The notes under the pieces: generated by a model
The model's database searches: none
What the model saw: the letters and a program-made list of their open reading frames with translations, nothing else
What the model was told of the DNA's origin: nothing
Position numbers and translations under genes: made by a program
In this document: positions 1-11,610 of the stretch, piece by piece
How the letters are laid out: every line of letters begins with the position of its first letter
How positions within the stretch are numbered: the first letter of the stretch is position 1
Assembly (NCBI GenBank): GCA_005408345.1
Contig: SEMN01000087.1
Coordinates: 1,302,001-1,366,000, forward strand
DNA: 64,000 bases
Direction of reading: 5' to 3'
DNA from: Macquaria australasica
Lineage: Eukaryota; Chordata; Actinopteri; Centrarchiformes; Percichthyidae

Positions 1-888
1 GCATTTTGTCTTTGAAATACTTGCTACGACTGTAGTGGTGTTCTCTTTGTATGAACTTGTAAAATGTTTAGATCTCAACATGAAGCTCAGTTTGAAATCT
101 ATGACACGTCTTACTAAAAGGCACCCAGAAGAAAAAAGCTAATTCTCTCCAGCAGTAAGACATGACACCCTGCTGTACACTGTGTTCCCCGCTGAGCGGT
201 GTCAGTGTGGGTACAGAAGAGAGACGAATCAGGCAGATGGGGGGGAGGGGAAAGGTTGGATGTGACGTCTTTGGGACTCTGGAGTCTGAAGATAGTTCTG
301 ATAGGCAGCTGCTGCTGCTGCGACTGCCGCAGCAACACAGTCCCTACGGGTTCAGCTGGCTCTGTGTGTATGTTTGTGATTTGTGTACACATGAACATTA
401 CAGGATTCCTGTTGTTTCCTATTATTGGATACGTATGTAAGCTCTGCGTAGAATAAGAAAAGGGACAAGGTGGGGAGGGATGGAGGGAAAGCGAGTAGAT
501 GAGTGAGCAGGAGCAGTGGAGAGGTACTGGGTGGGTGAGCCCGACAGAATTAGGTCAGCATGGAGCTCAGGCTGAGGACTGTACAACCACGGGCCATATC
601 ACCCAGTTCAAACATTCAGAGAAGGGGGAGGCATGGCCTTGGGCTGCTCTGTGATTCAGACTGTTTTTTCAGCTGACTGATGCTGCCCTCTGGTGGTGTA
701 ATCAGCACATTGTCACCAAAAATAATTAAGTCTAATCTCTTTTTTTATATCCATGCAAACAATTTTATCACCCCATTTAATTTTGTCTCTTACACTTCTG
801 TGATTTTCTGAATAATAAAAAGCTAAATATTCTCATCCAAATTTTTAGAATCAAATATAATTGTACCACTTGCTCCTCTTCTTTCCAG
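1..888 (+). other. src intron sequence, 5' edge of window
   Basis: This stretch precedes the first recognisable src exon and is presumably intron. I see no exon encoding the first half of SH2 here, so the upstream exons must lie outside the window. Open frames at 162-456 are low-complexity and resemble no family. The only notable site is a CTCF-like motif at 682-696. Confidence 0.6.
682..696 (-). promoter_or_regulatory. candidate CTCF-type motif
   Basis: Read on the minus strand, the site is CCACCAGAGGGCAGC, which fits the core CTCF consensus at almost every position. It lies in src intron sequence. This is motif resemblance only; binding is not shown by sequence. Confidence 0.35.
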
Positions 889-3800
889 GTGCCTACTGTC
901 TGTCTGTACTGGACTATGACAACACCAAAGGGCTGAATGTGAAGCACTACAAGATCAGGAAGCTGGACAGCGGAGGCTTCTACATCACATCACGTACACA
1001 GTTCAGCAACCTGCAGCAGCTTGTCAATCACTATCGCAGTGAGTTCACTACGAATGCAGTGCTTCTATTTGAACACTCTTATTTTCTCATATTGTCATTT
1101 GTTTATTAAGTCAGACAGAAGATTATTCTGTGATCAGGGAGGAAGCTTGACCACATTCCCTGTATTTCTTGTGTCCCCCAGAGCATGCAGATGGGCTGTG
1201 TCACAGTCTAACAGACATTTGTCCTGTACTGAAGCCTCAGACTCAGGGCTTGGCCAAGGATGCCTGGGAGATCCCGAGAGAGTCCCTCCGTCTTGACCTC
1301 AAGCTTGGGCAGGGGTGCTTCGGAGAGGTCTGGATGGGTAAGCCCTGCTTTAAACTATGTCTTGAACAAACCCTGCATCTCCAATCCCCAAAACAGTGAG
1401 AACAATGAGTCCTTCTGCTGGCTTTCTGTTTTTCAGTTGAAGATGCTCATATTCTTCACTGAAAAAGGAAGTTTCAAGGCACACTTCAAGAAGAATATTA
1501 ACAAACTATGTGAAGACCAAAGTGCATAAAGAAGATCTATTCTTCCATACTTTTTAAAATCCTTCTCCCTTTAATGCTTTTATTATTGCTGTAGGGAAAT
1601 ACTGTATTTCATGGTCCTGGTCAGTAAGCCAAATGATCAAAGTGAATTAGCATCAATGAAAATATTTCCTCAGCAGGTATACAGCTGGCAGTTGTCTTCT
1701 GTCATATGGGATTTGTTTGAGAAAAGGCCTGTAATTGGACATACATTACATACACTGTATAGGCCAGTGGTTACCAACCTTTTTGTTAGATGTAGCCCCA
1801 CCAGCCCATCCCGCCATGTTCCAAATGTTCATTAGAATACAATAAACTGGATATTATTTAACTATTAATGATATAAAAGTGGGGCGGTGCAGTGGTTAGC
1901 ACTGTCGCCTCACAGCAAGAGGGTTCTGGGTTCGCACCCGCCGGCCGGCTGTGGCCCTTCTGTGTGGAGTTTGCATGTTCTCCCCGTGTCCGCGTGGGTT
2001 CTCTCCGGGCACTCCGGCTTCCTCCCACCATCCAAAGACATGCAAGTTAGGTTAATTGGTGATTCTAAATTGTCCGTAGGTGTGACTGTGAGTGTGAATG
2101 TTTGTCTGTCTCTATGTGTCAGCCCTGCGATTGACCCCGCCTCTCGCCCAATGTCAGCTGGGATTGGCTCCAGCCCCCCTGCGACCCTCTAAGAGGATAA
2201 GCGGTATAGAAAATGGAAAAATGGATGATATAAAAGTGGATATTGTTACAAAAACATTTTCATACAATTGAACTGTCAATGTTTAGGTTGTTTGCATTCG
2301 TACATTTAACACTTGGAGTGGCAGAAGCTAGCTATTCCAACAATTTATCCATTGCTTTTAATTGTAGTTGTAACAATCAATACTGATATAACTCTTGTTA
2401 TATCTCTGATCAGGAACATGGAACGGTACAACGCGGGTGGCAATAAAGACTCTGAAGCCCGGCACGATGTCCCCTGAGGCCTTCCTCCAGGAAGCTCAGG
2501 TCATGAAGAAACTGAGACATGAAAAACTGGTTCAGCTCTATGCTGTGGTGTCTGAGGAACCGATCTACATCGTCACGGAGTACATGGGACAAGGTCAGCA
2601 TGGACTTATCACACTTTCACATTTTTACAGTAGAACTCGGGAAACAAATAATGTTCTTTTTATTATGTATTTTCAAATAATTGTAGCCTAGTTAAACTGG
2701 TATTTGAGTAAATGTACCTACTGAATGGAGGTTTACAGGTGAAATGCTGAAAACCTGCATGATTGTAAGGATTTGTTTTTGACAGGAGCCAATCAAAACC
2801 AAGTCAAGCTATGACATGTTTACTATCTGCAAAAACAACATTTTTAAAAGTTATATTTTCTCAAAACTTTATTTTGTTAAACACACCTAATTATGTATGT
2901 ACAAAAATAGAAGAATAGACCACAACAGCTCCAACAGTGTTGTACTAACCTGCAGTATGTGTCCTCGCCAACAGGTAGCTTACTGGATTTCCTGAAAGGG
3001 GACATGGGTAAGATGCTCCGCCTCCCCCAACTGGTGGACATGGCCTCACAGGTCAGCACAAATAATTTGCTGCCACATCACCTAAATCCTTTCACAATCG
3101 TATCTCGGATGTTTTCCTCGAGTGCGGACAATCACAACGCTTTGTCTCTTTCTCAGATTGCTTCAGGGATGGCTTACGTGGAGAGGATGAACTATGTGCA
3201 CAGAGACCTCAGAGCTGCTAACATCCTGGTGGGAGATAACCTGGTTTGCAAAGTGGCTGATTTTGGTCTGGCTCGCCTCATTGAGGATAATGAATACACT
3301 GCCAGGCAAGGTGAGACCACAGGAGGGTGTTGTTAGCTGTTAGCATTTGTTTGTTGTTTTTACACTGTTTCTCAATGTATCACATTTTTAGCTTGTGTCC
3401 TCTTAAAATGAAGTCATATCTATTTGTAAACTCCTCATCACAAGTTGTGGCGACATGTACGTGAGTTATGAGCAGTTCAACCAAAGAGTGATTTTTCCAT
3501 TGTCATGTCTGATTTGAAGATTTTTTTATAGGTCTGAAGAGGTGAAAGTATCCAGTATTTCAAAGACAAAAATTTGAAAAAAAGTTAAAACAAACATAAT
3601 TTTATGTAACAGAGGTGAATATTTTTTTCTTTCTCATGACCCCTCAGACTCTGGTCGACTGATGTAGCACCTGTGGTTATAAGGTGTTAGACTCCAGGAA
3701 ACTTTATGATTTGTGCAGCTGACGTGATGTGCGTTTGTTTCAGTTTGTGCTTCAATGATCTAATTTTAACCTGCTGATAAACCTGTCCTCTTGCAGGAGC

Positions 3801-4261
3801 CAAGTTTCCCATCAAGTGGACGGCTCCTGAGGCTGCTCTGTACGGCCGCTTCACCATTAAATCTGACGTCTGGTCATTTGGGGTCCTGCTGACTGAACTG
3901 GCCACCAAAGGCCGAGTGCCCTATCCAGGCAAGGATCATTTTCTTTAGGCCAACAGCATAAAGATTTATGACTGGGAGTATATTGGTCATAAGCAATCAT
4001 ATGATTCAAATTGGGATTATGTGTTACTAACATCATGTCCCTGCTCTCCCAGGTATGGTGAACCGGGAGGTGTTAGACCAGGTGGAGCGTGGTTACAGGA
4101 TGCCGTGCCCAGCAGAGTGCCCCGAATCCCTGCATGACCTGATGCTGACCTGCTGGAGAAAAGAGCCAGAGGAGAGGCCCACCTTCGAGTACCTGCAGGG
4201 CTTCCTGGAGGATTACTTCACCTCCACAGAGCCTCAGTACCAGCCAGGAGAGAACCTGTAA
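889..4261 (+). CDS. src: Src non-receptor tyrosine kinase, 3' half (partial)
   Basis: Membrane-associated tyrosine kinase that relays receptor and integrin signals to adhesion and cytoskeletal substrates. Exons: 889-1038, 1182-1337, 2414-2593, 2975-3051, 3157-3310, 3797-3928, 4053-4261. Their lengths (150, 156, 180, 77, 154, 132 nt) match the conserved Src-family exon pattern. Visible parts are the second half of SH2 (GAYCLSV, GGFYITSR), the glycine loop GQGCFGEV, catalytic Lys in VAIKTLKPG, HRDLRAAN, DFGLARL, the activation-loop Tyr in NEYTARQG (codon 3295-3297) and the inhibitory tail Tyr in EPQYQPGENL (codon 4238-4240). GAYCLSV, LNVKHYK and KLGQGCFGEVWMG favour Src over Yes, Fyn or Fgr. 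SH4, SH3 and half of SH2 are outside the window. One intron has a GC donor. Whether this is the a or b teleost copy cannot be told here. Confidence 0.95.
1868..2239 (+). mobile_element. tRNA-like SINE with 15-bp target-site duplication
   Basis: A dispersed fish retroposon in src intron 1181/2414. The body (about 1883-2224) starts with a tRNA-like head: A-box-like TGGTTAGCACTG and B-box-like GGGTTCGCACCC. The middle carries GTGTGGAGTTTGCATGTTCT, and the tail reads GATAAGCGGTATAGAAAATGG. A perfect duplicate ATGATATAAAAGTGG flanks it at 1868-1882 and 2225-2239, so the insertion is well preserved. The tail resembles LINE-2-type 3' ends, as partnered SINEs often do; the family name is not certain. 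Confidence 0.85.
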
Positions 4262-6282
4262 CTGGGCTGAGCGTGGAAACGTGCATGCGTCATGAATGTG
4301 CAAAACTGAGCATGTGCATCTACTTCAGAGTGCATGGACAAGTATGTGTGAGGGTATGTATGTACAGTATAACGGGGCAGAAAGCCAACTGCATTTTGGG
4401 TACAATCAGTAACTCTCTGACATCAAGGAGTGTCAGTGGGACATCAAACCAATCAGCAACATTCAGTTCCTGCCTCTTTCCAAAGTCATTGTCATGCTCT
4501 CCAACATCTCAGCTCTGAGGGACTAAAGACTAAACTGTGGTATTATTTTGAGTTCATTATAGAGTACTTTGTTAAATTGTTTGTCAGTCAAATCAACCCT
4601 ACACAGCCGAGCAGGTATTTCTGTCTTCCTTGTGTTTGTAAGGTGCCCAAATAATATACATTCCCCGTGCACTCTTCCTGTGTTATTTCACCCGACTGAT
4701 CTTGTAGTTTGCCAGCATCAACACTGCGAGCGACACCAGACTATGACGTAAAAGACTGCATATGGGTAAAACATGGGGGTCCAGAGAATGAATGTTGGAT
4801 ACGAGTATTGTCCTGCTGAAAGCACCACTTCAGGATGTCTATTTTTACTACATTTTCTTCGGGATACATGCATGCTCAGAGCCTGTCTTCCATTTGCCAC
4901 TTGAGAAGCAACTATTTGGGATGTACAATAATTTGCAGAGATATTGTGGGTCTTAAATTTGTTTTACTTTGTTATTAGACCTGGATCAACTGGAATATTT
5001 TCAGGTGAATGATTTGATCTTATATCCATGCTTCCCCCTGTGCTACTTTTGAGTCTAGTTTCCCCAACTGCTGTGAGATTCTGTATGAGACGGAAACCCT
5101 CGATTCGCATCAGTGTCTCTCGCCACTTGGACGAATTGGTTTATCGCTGTGACCAACATACAGCTCAACACAAAGAAGAGAAGAGGCAGAGTCTGTCTCT
5201 CTATTTTCTATTCTCTCTTTTCTTACAAACAAAACGGCTACTGATCACCAATGGTCATCTCAGGATGGAGAAGACTAGAATTCTGCTGCAAGGATTTTTG
5301 TGCCAATGAAAATCTCTTTTGTACTCTGCTGTGTAAAAGTGTATTTTACTACTCTGAACTTTTCTTACAATGAAGTTTGAGTTGTTCTTCTGCTCAAAGG
5401 ATAATCCACTGTTTTGAGATCCTGCACCCGTGTACAGTACCAACCCGCTCTCACCAGCATGGTTTTTAAAGGGGCTGATTTGTTTTCAAGCATTCAAATT
5501 AAAATCAGGTGAATCTTCCTTCATGTCGCCTTTCAGTTCTTACCTTCATTAACATGAAGATTTCAATTTTGAATCAGTATTTCCCCAATTAGTGCATTAC
5601 TGAGCACGATCGTACACTGGAGATATTGTGTTTCTGCTCTCAGTTAAGGTGATAAATGAGCAACAGTGCTGTGCTGAGTATGGCTATGCCTTCCTCCAGC
5701 CTGTAGGGGGCAGACCAGGAAGCCTCCCCATAAACAGCATGTGCAGCAAATAAATTGGCGTCTTGAAACTGAATTGTAAATATCCTTAATGCTAATATTT
5801 GTTTTTTGTATATATCATCTTTATAATTTATTCCTTTTAAAATAACCCAATTTCTGTCAAATATTTTGTTTTCAGTGTCATCGTTAAAACGTTAATGTTT
5901 ATGGTACTTTTATGGGTTAAATAACATCTGACAGTAATGATATAAATATATATTATAGAAACACTTTTACATTACAAGTATGTTTTTTGTTTTTTGTGCA
6001 CGTATTTCTGTGAAATTTATCCTGGTTGTACATTTTCAATATGACTGACAGAATTGGTGAGGAGGACTGCTCTGCATCTGCTGACTCACCTATTTTTATT
6101 ATTTTTTGTTTGTTTGTTTGTTTCTGTCTTGCCAGATACTGATCATCTACCAGCATTACTCGTTCCCATAAACCAATCAAAACCACAAATGTTTACATCA
6201 TGATAATCTTCAAATCATTTTGGTGCTGCTTCAGAGGCTGGTAAATGAGCAGGAAATCAAGTGTCATTCTTGTTTAACTGTT

Positions 6283-6320
<38 letters not shown>

Positions 6321-6513
6321 TGGTCAGGTAGTCTGGCAGCGTCCCCCTTTTCCTGACCTGTCTCACTGAATGCTTATGAGCAAAAATATGGCAAGTGCAC
6401 GAAAAAAGGTCATATTACGTGTATGCAGCCTCGCTTACAAGCCAAGGACATTTCCTGTGGGGTTCTGTGGGTCTTCTTTCTGGCTATGCAGATATTTTTT
6501 TAAATCTGTGATA

Positions 6514-6550
<37 letters not shown>

Positions 6551-8290
6551 CTCTTTTCTACCGTATTCAATGGGAACTTTCAGATAAATAGCTCTTTGTT
6601 AAATCCTACTGAATATTGTTCAAATTTGAAAGTATGTTTGAATAAAGTTTGCATATTGCCTGCTGTGTCCTGTATCTCATTTGTCAACTGAATGAATTGT
6701 TTGTGTAATGAGGAAGAACTCACTGGCTCACTGAGTTTGTAGTTGAAGTGAGTCAATAAGACTGTGGTCAAAGGTCATAGATTTTAGATTTTGTAGATTT
6801 TGCTTTCAGTTTGCCTCAATGATGGTGTGAATCTTTAGCAGATGTTTCCCACATACAGCTACAGTATCATGAATACGGTGAGCTAAATCCACAATAATCT
6901 TATAATAACTTGTGGAAGGTGACCTTGAATATTATCACAGCATAACTAGATCCAAGTAGGAATACTATAATGGTATAGAAGATTTTTTTTAAACCCAGCA
7001 AGAACATTTTTATCTTAAATTACTCTTCTAATTATACATAAATCACATGTAACATTGTATTATTATATATGTATTACATACTTGTGTTATCATAAGGCCA
7101 TATATACTGTATTCAAATGATCAGCAAAATGTACTTAAAATACCAAAAGTAAAAGTATTCATTACGCAGGCCCCTATCAGTGTTATATTATTATATTATT
7201 AGTGATGCATTCAAATGTAAACAGCATTTTAATGTTGTAACTGGTCGAGGTGGAGCTAATTTGAACTATCTTGTATACGTTTGGGTAGTTTAATCTGTAT
7301 TTTTTTTTAAATCTGATGACATGTTTTGTATGTAAAATCTCAATCTGCGCAGTAACCAGTAAATATAGCTGTCACATAAATGTAGTGCAGTAAAAAGTAC
7401 AATATTTGCCTCTGAAATGTATAGAGTAGCATAAAATGGAAATACCCAGGTAAAGTACAAGTACCTCAAACTGTGTTTAATCCTGTTGTTGTGTCTGGGG
7501 TCTCTAACAGCTCAAAAAACATACTCCGTACAATGAGTTTTTATATGCTCTACTATGTCTGTTACTGGTGCTGACTGTACTTTTTATGCAGCATTAACTC
7601 TCCCAAACTCAAAGTTTTATAACAGTTGGTTCAGAAGAAGTTGATTTTACAATTATCTTCATTGTCAATTAATCTTTTGGTTCTTTTTTTCGACTAATCA
7701 GTTCGTTATTTAGTCTATAAAACTTCAGAAAATAGTGAAAAATGTCATAGTTTCCCAAAGTGATGTCTCGAAATGTCTTGTTTTGACCGACTAATAATCC
7801 AAAAATGTACAGCAAATCCTCACATTTGAGAAGCTGGAGCCACAGAATTTTAATAAACTTTGCTCGATAGTCAACGTGAACGATTAATAGCTGATTAATT
7901 TTCTGTCAGTCGACTAAGTGGTTAATCGACTAATCGTTTCAGCTCAATGTATTATCTTTTACACACACAGCAGTGTGTGAAACAATGAGGAAGTAAAGCC
8001 ATATGTCAACAAAACACAAGGATGTTGTGTGTAAATAAGTAAGTAAGGGTTGTCAAGTACAGTACTTGAGTACATGTACTTAGTTACTTTCCACCACTGT
8101 TGAAATGTAGCCCATACGCCTATAGGCTACCAGAGATAGTATATACTGTATGTACAGTATTATTATGACTACTATCGTTATTACTATTGTTGTATTTAAG
8201 AGATGTCACGTGTTTCTCAGTGATTCATTCACGATGCCCTCAGGATAACCATATCACCCTAAACACACACACCCGTCACGTGCGCCTGTC
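4262..8290 (+). other. src 3' UTR and src-mical1 intergenic region
   Basis: The src 3' UTR begins after the stop at 4261. Candidate poly(A) signals AATAAA lie at 5749-5754 and 6641-6646. There is a (GT)n run near 6286-6318 and an (AT)n run near 6518-6548. From about 7131 the sequence is mostly nested MITE repeats (listed separately). Short open frames resemble no known protein and I call no gene here. Confidence 0.6.
7131..8105 (+). mobile_element. interrupted AAGTAAAAGTAC-type MITE copy with nested repeat
   Basis: Left part 7131-7475 contains phrases shared with copies at 29271-29713 and 30901-31520: GTAAACAGCATTTTAATGTT, a GAGGTGGAG motif and CCTCTGAAATGT. The end phrase (CTTGAGTACATGTACTTAGT) appears only at about 8060-8100. 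About 570 bp is inserted between, and it contains a reversed copy of the GCTGCAAC hAT-like family (about 7655-7950). Confidence 0.55.
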
Positions 8291-8299
8291 CTCGCGCTG

Positions 8300-8369
8300 T
8301 GCGCCTGCATATATCTATAGAAAGTCCCGGAAGAGGCTCCACTCGTGCAGTATTGAGCGCGAGGTGCAG
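8300..8369 (+). promoter_or_regulatory. mical1: candidate mical1 promoter and first non-coding exon
   Basis: A GC-richer stretch with a TATA-like CATATATCTATAG near 8309-8321 is followed by a short segment ending GAGGTGCAG at 8369, directly before a consensus donor (gtgagt). The placement fits a first non-coding exon for mical1. A second possible UTR exon is 9074-9165. This is inference from splice and promoter-like motifs without transcript data. Confidence 0.4.
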
Positions 8370-9073
8370 GTGAGTGTGCGCGCACTGCTTACCTGTAAAC
8401 AAAGAGCTAAACATGGAAACGACGCCCAGGATACACTTTGACGGATACCCGCTTCCAGCGCGACGTCAACGCTGGTAACGTAACTTCAGGACGAGTCTTG
8501 TGAGTCGACACTGCTCATATTTGACTTGTAATGAAATATTTTGTGGATCTTACATTTGTTTTCACTGTGTGGGGAGACTCGTGTTATTTTGTGAGTTAGC
8601 TTGTGAGTTTAAAAGTTTGTCGGTGGGTTTTGCAGCTGCTGTTCTCTGGAGACATTCAGTGTAGCCTGTCTTTTGTAGTTCACTTCCACTGTAAAATACA
8701 TGAATGAATGAATTTGTTGTTGTCATATATATATATCTATATAGCTCTATGTAAATCATATTTTGTGTCCACGTATGTCAGCTCTCATAGCATGTGACTG
8801 TTCTTTTAAAATGTGGCTCCTAGCACTTGGTAACATGTTGTGACTGCAACCTGCTTTGGCACAGCATATCACACTCCGTGCCACACCTTCCTATCTGTGT
8901 ATCAGCTTCCTATCATTGTGAACTCTTACATTTAAAAGGGTATGTTTTAATGTCTCAGGATGTCCGTTGGAGCCAGCTAAGTTTAGAAAATGACATTTAT
9001 TTCTTTTATTGCCTCTCCTCTCTCTATCCCTCTCATTCTCCCTTCTGTTTTTCCCTCTCTCAAAACCTGCCAG

Positions 9074-9165
9074 GCTGGAGATCAGCGTTTGATCCAACAT
9101 CCTGATACACACACACACACACAGCCTTGCCAGACACACTGCGCAGAGCTTACACATGTAATAAG
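9074..9165 (+). other. mical1: possible second 5' UTR exon of mical1
   Basis: A pyrimidine tract and CAG acceptor end at 9073, and AATAAG is followed by gtaagt at 9166. The segment has no conserved reading frame, so it would be untranslated. An (AC)n run lies inside it (about 9106-9123). The call rests on splice signals alone. Confidence 0.3.
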
Positions 9166-9307
9166 GTAAGTCAATCCAATCCGATCCACTGGCTCTGAGG
9201 AAAATCGGGTCAATTTGCCTTTAAATCCTGGTTGCTTCTGTCTCTTCTTGTCATTCCTGCTAAAACACGTCTCTTCCTTAGGATTGCTTAACACAAGTCA
9301 GATGATG

Positions 9308-9344
<37 letters not shown>
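9308..9344 (+). repeat. (GT)n microsatellite
   Basis: About 18 uninterrupted GT units in the 5' intron region of mical1. Confidence 0.9.
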
Positions 9345-9346
<2 letters not shown>

Positions 9347-10656
9347 GCCTATGTGTCTACCTTTGCCACAGATGACACTTCATTCAGCTTGACCATCTGC
9401 TAACTATATTTAGCAGTGTCACCAAAGGTGATTTTTAACCATGGGAAACTAGTTTGTGCTTTTATGTTTGTTCCAATGCTGCTGCGCCTCTTTGAAGCTG
9501 GTTAAAACAGAAAATATAGCACAGATTATAAATACAGCAGCCTCTTTTGAGAATTAGATAAAAGTTTCAAGATGATCTTCTGAGTTATTTTTAGTTTTGA
9601 CAGTTTGTCTGGTCTTCACAGGCCATTTCATTCTAGGTAAATGTTTTTATGTTCTCTGGTAGCAACACTGACTCCATTTGGAGACTTTCACCGTGACGCA
9701 ATCTTGATTAATCATTTCAGACCAAAGGTAACTCTACACCGTACATGTCAGGAGGCTTATTTGCTCGCTCTTGTAGTGCCCACACTGTAATTAACGAATA
9801 CGGAAGCAGACGATGGGATGAAAGTGGGAGTTTAATGATTTTTAACATAATTATCCTTCACAAATCTCAAGTTTTGAATGCCTCGTGAGAAATATTGGTT
9901 GCATCAAAGCTGGATTGCGTTCATGTTGCAGCCCCTGTGTTAGGTCAGTATCATTTGGATCTCCATGGAGGCTTATCAATTAGAACCATATGCAACAGAG
10001 CAAAAGGAAGTAAGGCAATAAACAGGAAGAAAAATAATATATATTTGTAGCTTCTTGTCATGTTTGCTGTGTCATCACAATGTTCTTTTTCAGTGTGAGG
10101 GAGGAATGTTGGTCTTAAAAGCAGTATAAATGCAGCTTCCATCAGGTTCTCACACAGGCACAGTCATGCACACACATGCTGCAGTGGTCTGTGACTGTAA
10201 TTATAGACTCTGCGTCTCAGGTGGAGGACAGCTGCTGCGGAATTAGCAGCAGGGGGGAGTTGTGAGGTTTCTGCATCAGGAAGTGATGCATGCCTGTTAG
10301 TTACAGGAAATGTCAACCACAGCTTACTGTTTCTGCTAGAAACATGTTAAACGGTGCCTTTGTTGTTTGAGTGTGATATTGATGTAAAAGACTGGCATGT
10401 TGCCTGTGGTGCCACTAGTTTTTTTTAAATAATCCACCTTAAGTAAATGTTGACAAATAGATTGAGTGTTGAGCTCATATTGTACACCAAAGTTTCTAAT
10501 GTGATTACTTTAGTACAATCATTTGTTTCTAAAGTTTTAGATATTGTCTAGAAAGCTACTGTCCTATCAGCATAACTGCAGCTTTCACTGTCGTTTTAAT
10601 TTCAGCCATATTGTAATTAAAAATGAATTAAATGAGTTATTGAAGATTTTATTCTG

Positions 10657-10946
10657 CATGTGTTTAGAGCTGCAACGATTAGTCAATAGACAGGAAATTA
10701 ATCTGCAACTATTTTTAGTAATCAACTTATTGTTGCTTCCAGGTTCTCAAATGTGAGAATGTGCTGCTTTTCCTTCTCTTACATAATAGCAAGTTGAATA
10801 TATTTGGGCTTTGGACTGTTGGTAGGCCAAAGCAAGACATTTTAAGGCATCATATGATGGACATTTTTATCATTTTTTGATGTTTTGTAGACCTAACCAT
10901 TAATTAATCTATGAAAATGCTCATCAGTTGCAGCCCTACTTGTGTT
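10657..10946 (+). mobile_element. hAT-like MITE, 274 bp, with 8-bp TSD
   Basis: The element at 10665-10938 starts TAGAGCTGCAAC and ends GTTGCAGCCCTA, forming near-perfect inverted ends. Flanking octamers are CATGTGTT (10657-10664) and CTTGTGTT (10939-10946), 7 of 8 identical, as expected for hAT-type insertion. It has no coding capacity. Related copies occur near 7655-7950, 12881-13875 and 36690-36988. Confidence 0.75.
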
Positions 10947-11610
10947 AGCTTTGTCTAAAATAAAACATGGTGTTTCATTACACTGAACTGCAAACATTTG
11001 CCATAGTGTGATACAATATTCTCATTAATATCTGATATAAATTTCATCCGTATCACCCAGCCTAAGCTAGGTAACATATGCTTTTTCTTGTTTGGTTGAG
11101 GTGATAAAGTTATATTCCCACTATGTGTTCTTGCCATATGTTTCCATTAAACTGTGTTTCTCTTGCGTAGTGAAACTAATGACTGGCACACATCCTGAGG
11201 CGGTGTGTGAGGATGACACATCAGCTGTGGGTGGGCTGTTCAGTGCAGAGCAGACGTAAAAAAAAAAAGAAAAGATACGAGAGAGATGCAGAAACCAATG
11301 AGGAAGTTTATAATGAGTCAGCCGACCAAGTTCTCAATATTTGAAACATTTTGAATATAATTACGAGAACATGAGGAGACTTCCTCTAGCACAGAAGGTA
11401 GAAGACTTAAAGGCTGGACCACCTCTGTAAATGCAAACAACAGGGACAACAAGGACTTTGTGTCTCTTCGATCATTTACAGTAAACTTATCCCCACAGCC
11501 CAGCTATTTCCTGGTAGGAAGTTCTAAAACCATGATATAACCTCCTCTTTCACAGTTAACCAGCAAATCCAGTGACCAAAAAGGGACCGGGTCAACCATC
11601 ATCCTCCACT

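Noticed and set aside
889..4261. Kinase could be yes1, fyn or fgr
   Set aside because: GAYCLSV, LNVKHYKIRKLDSGGFYITSR and KLGQGCFGEVWMG with the STEPQYQPGENL tail are Src-type; Fyn and Fgr differ at these sites and Yes has GAYSLSI and TATEPQ.
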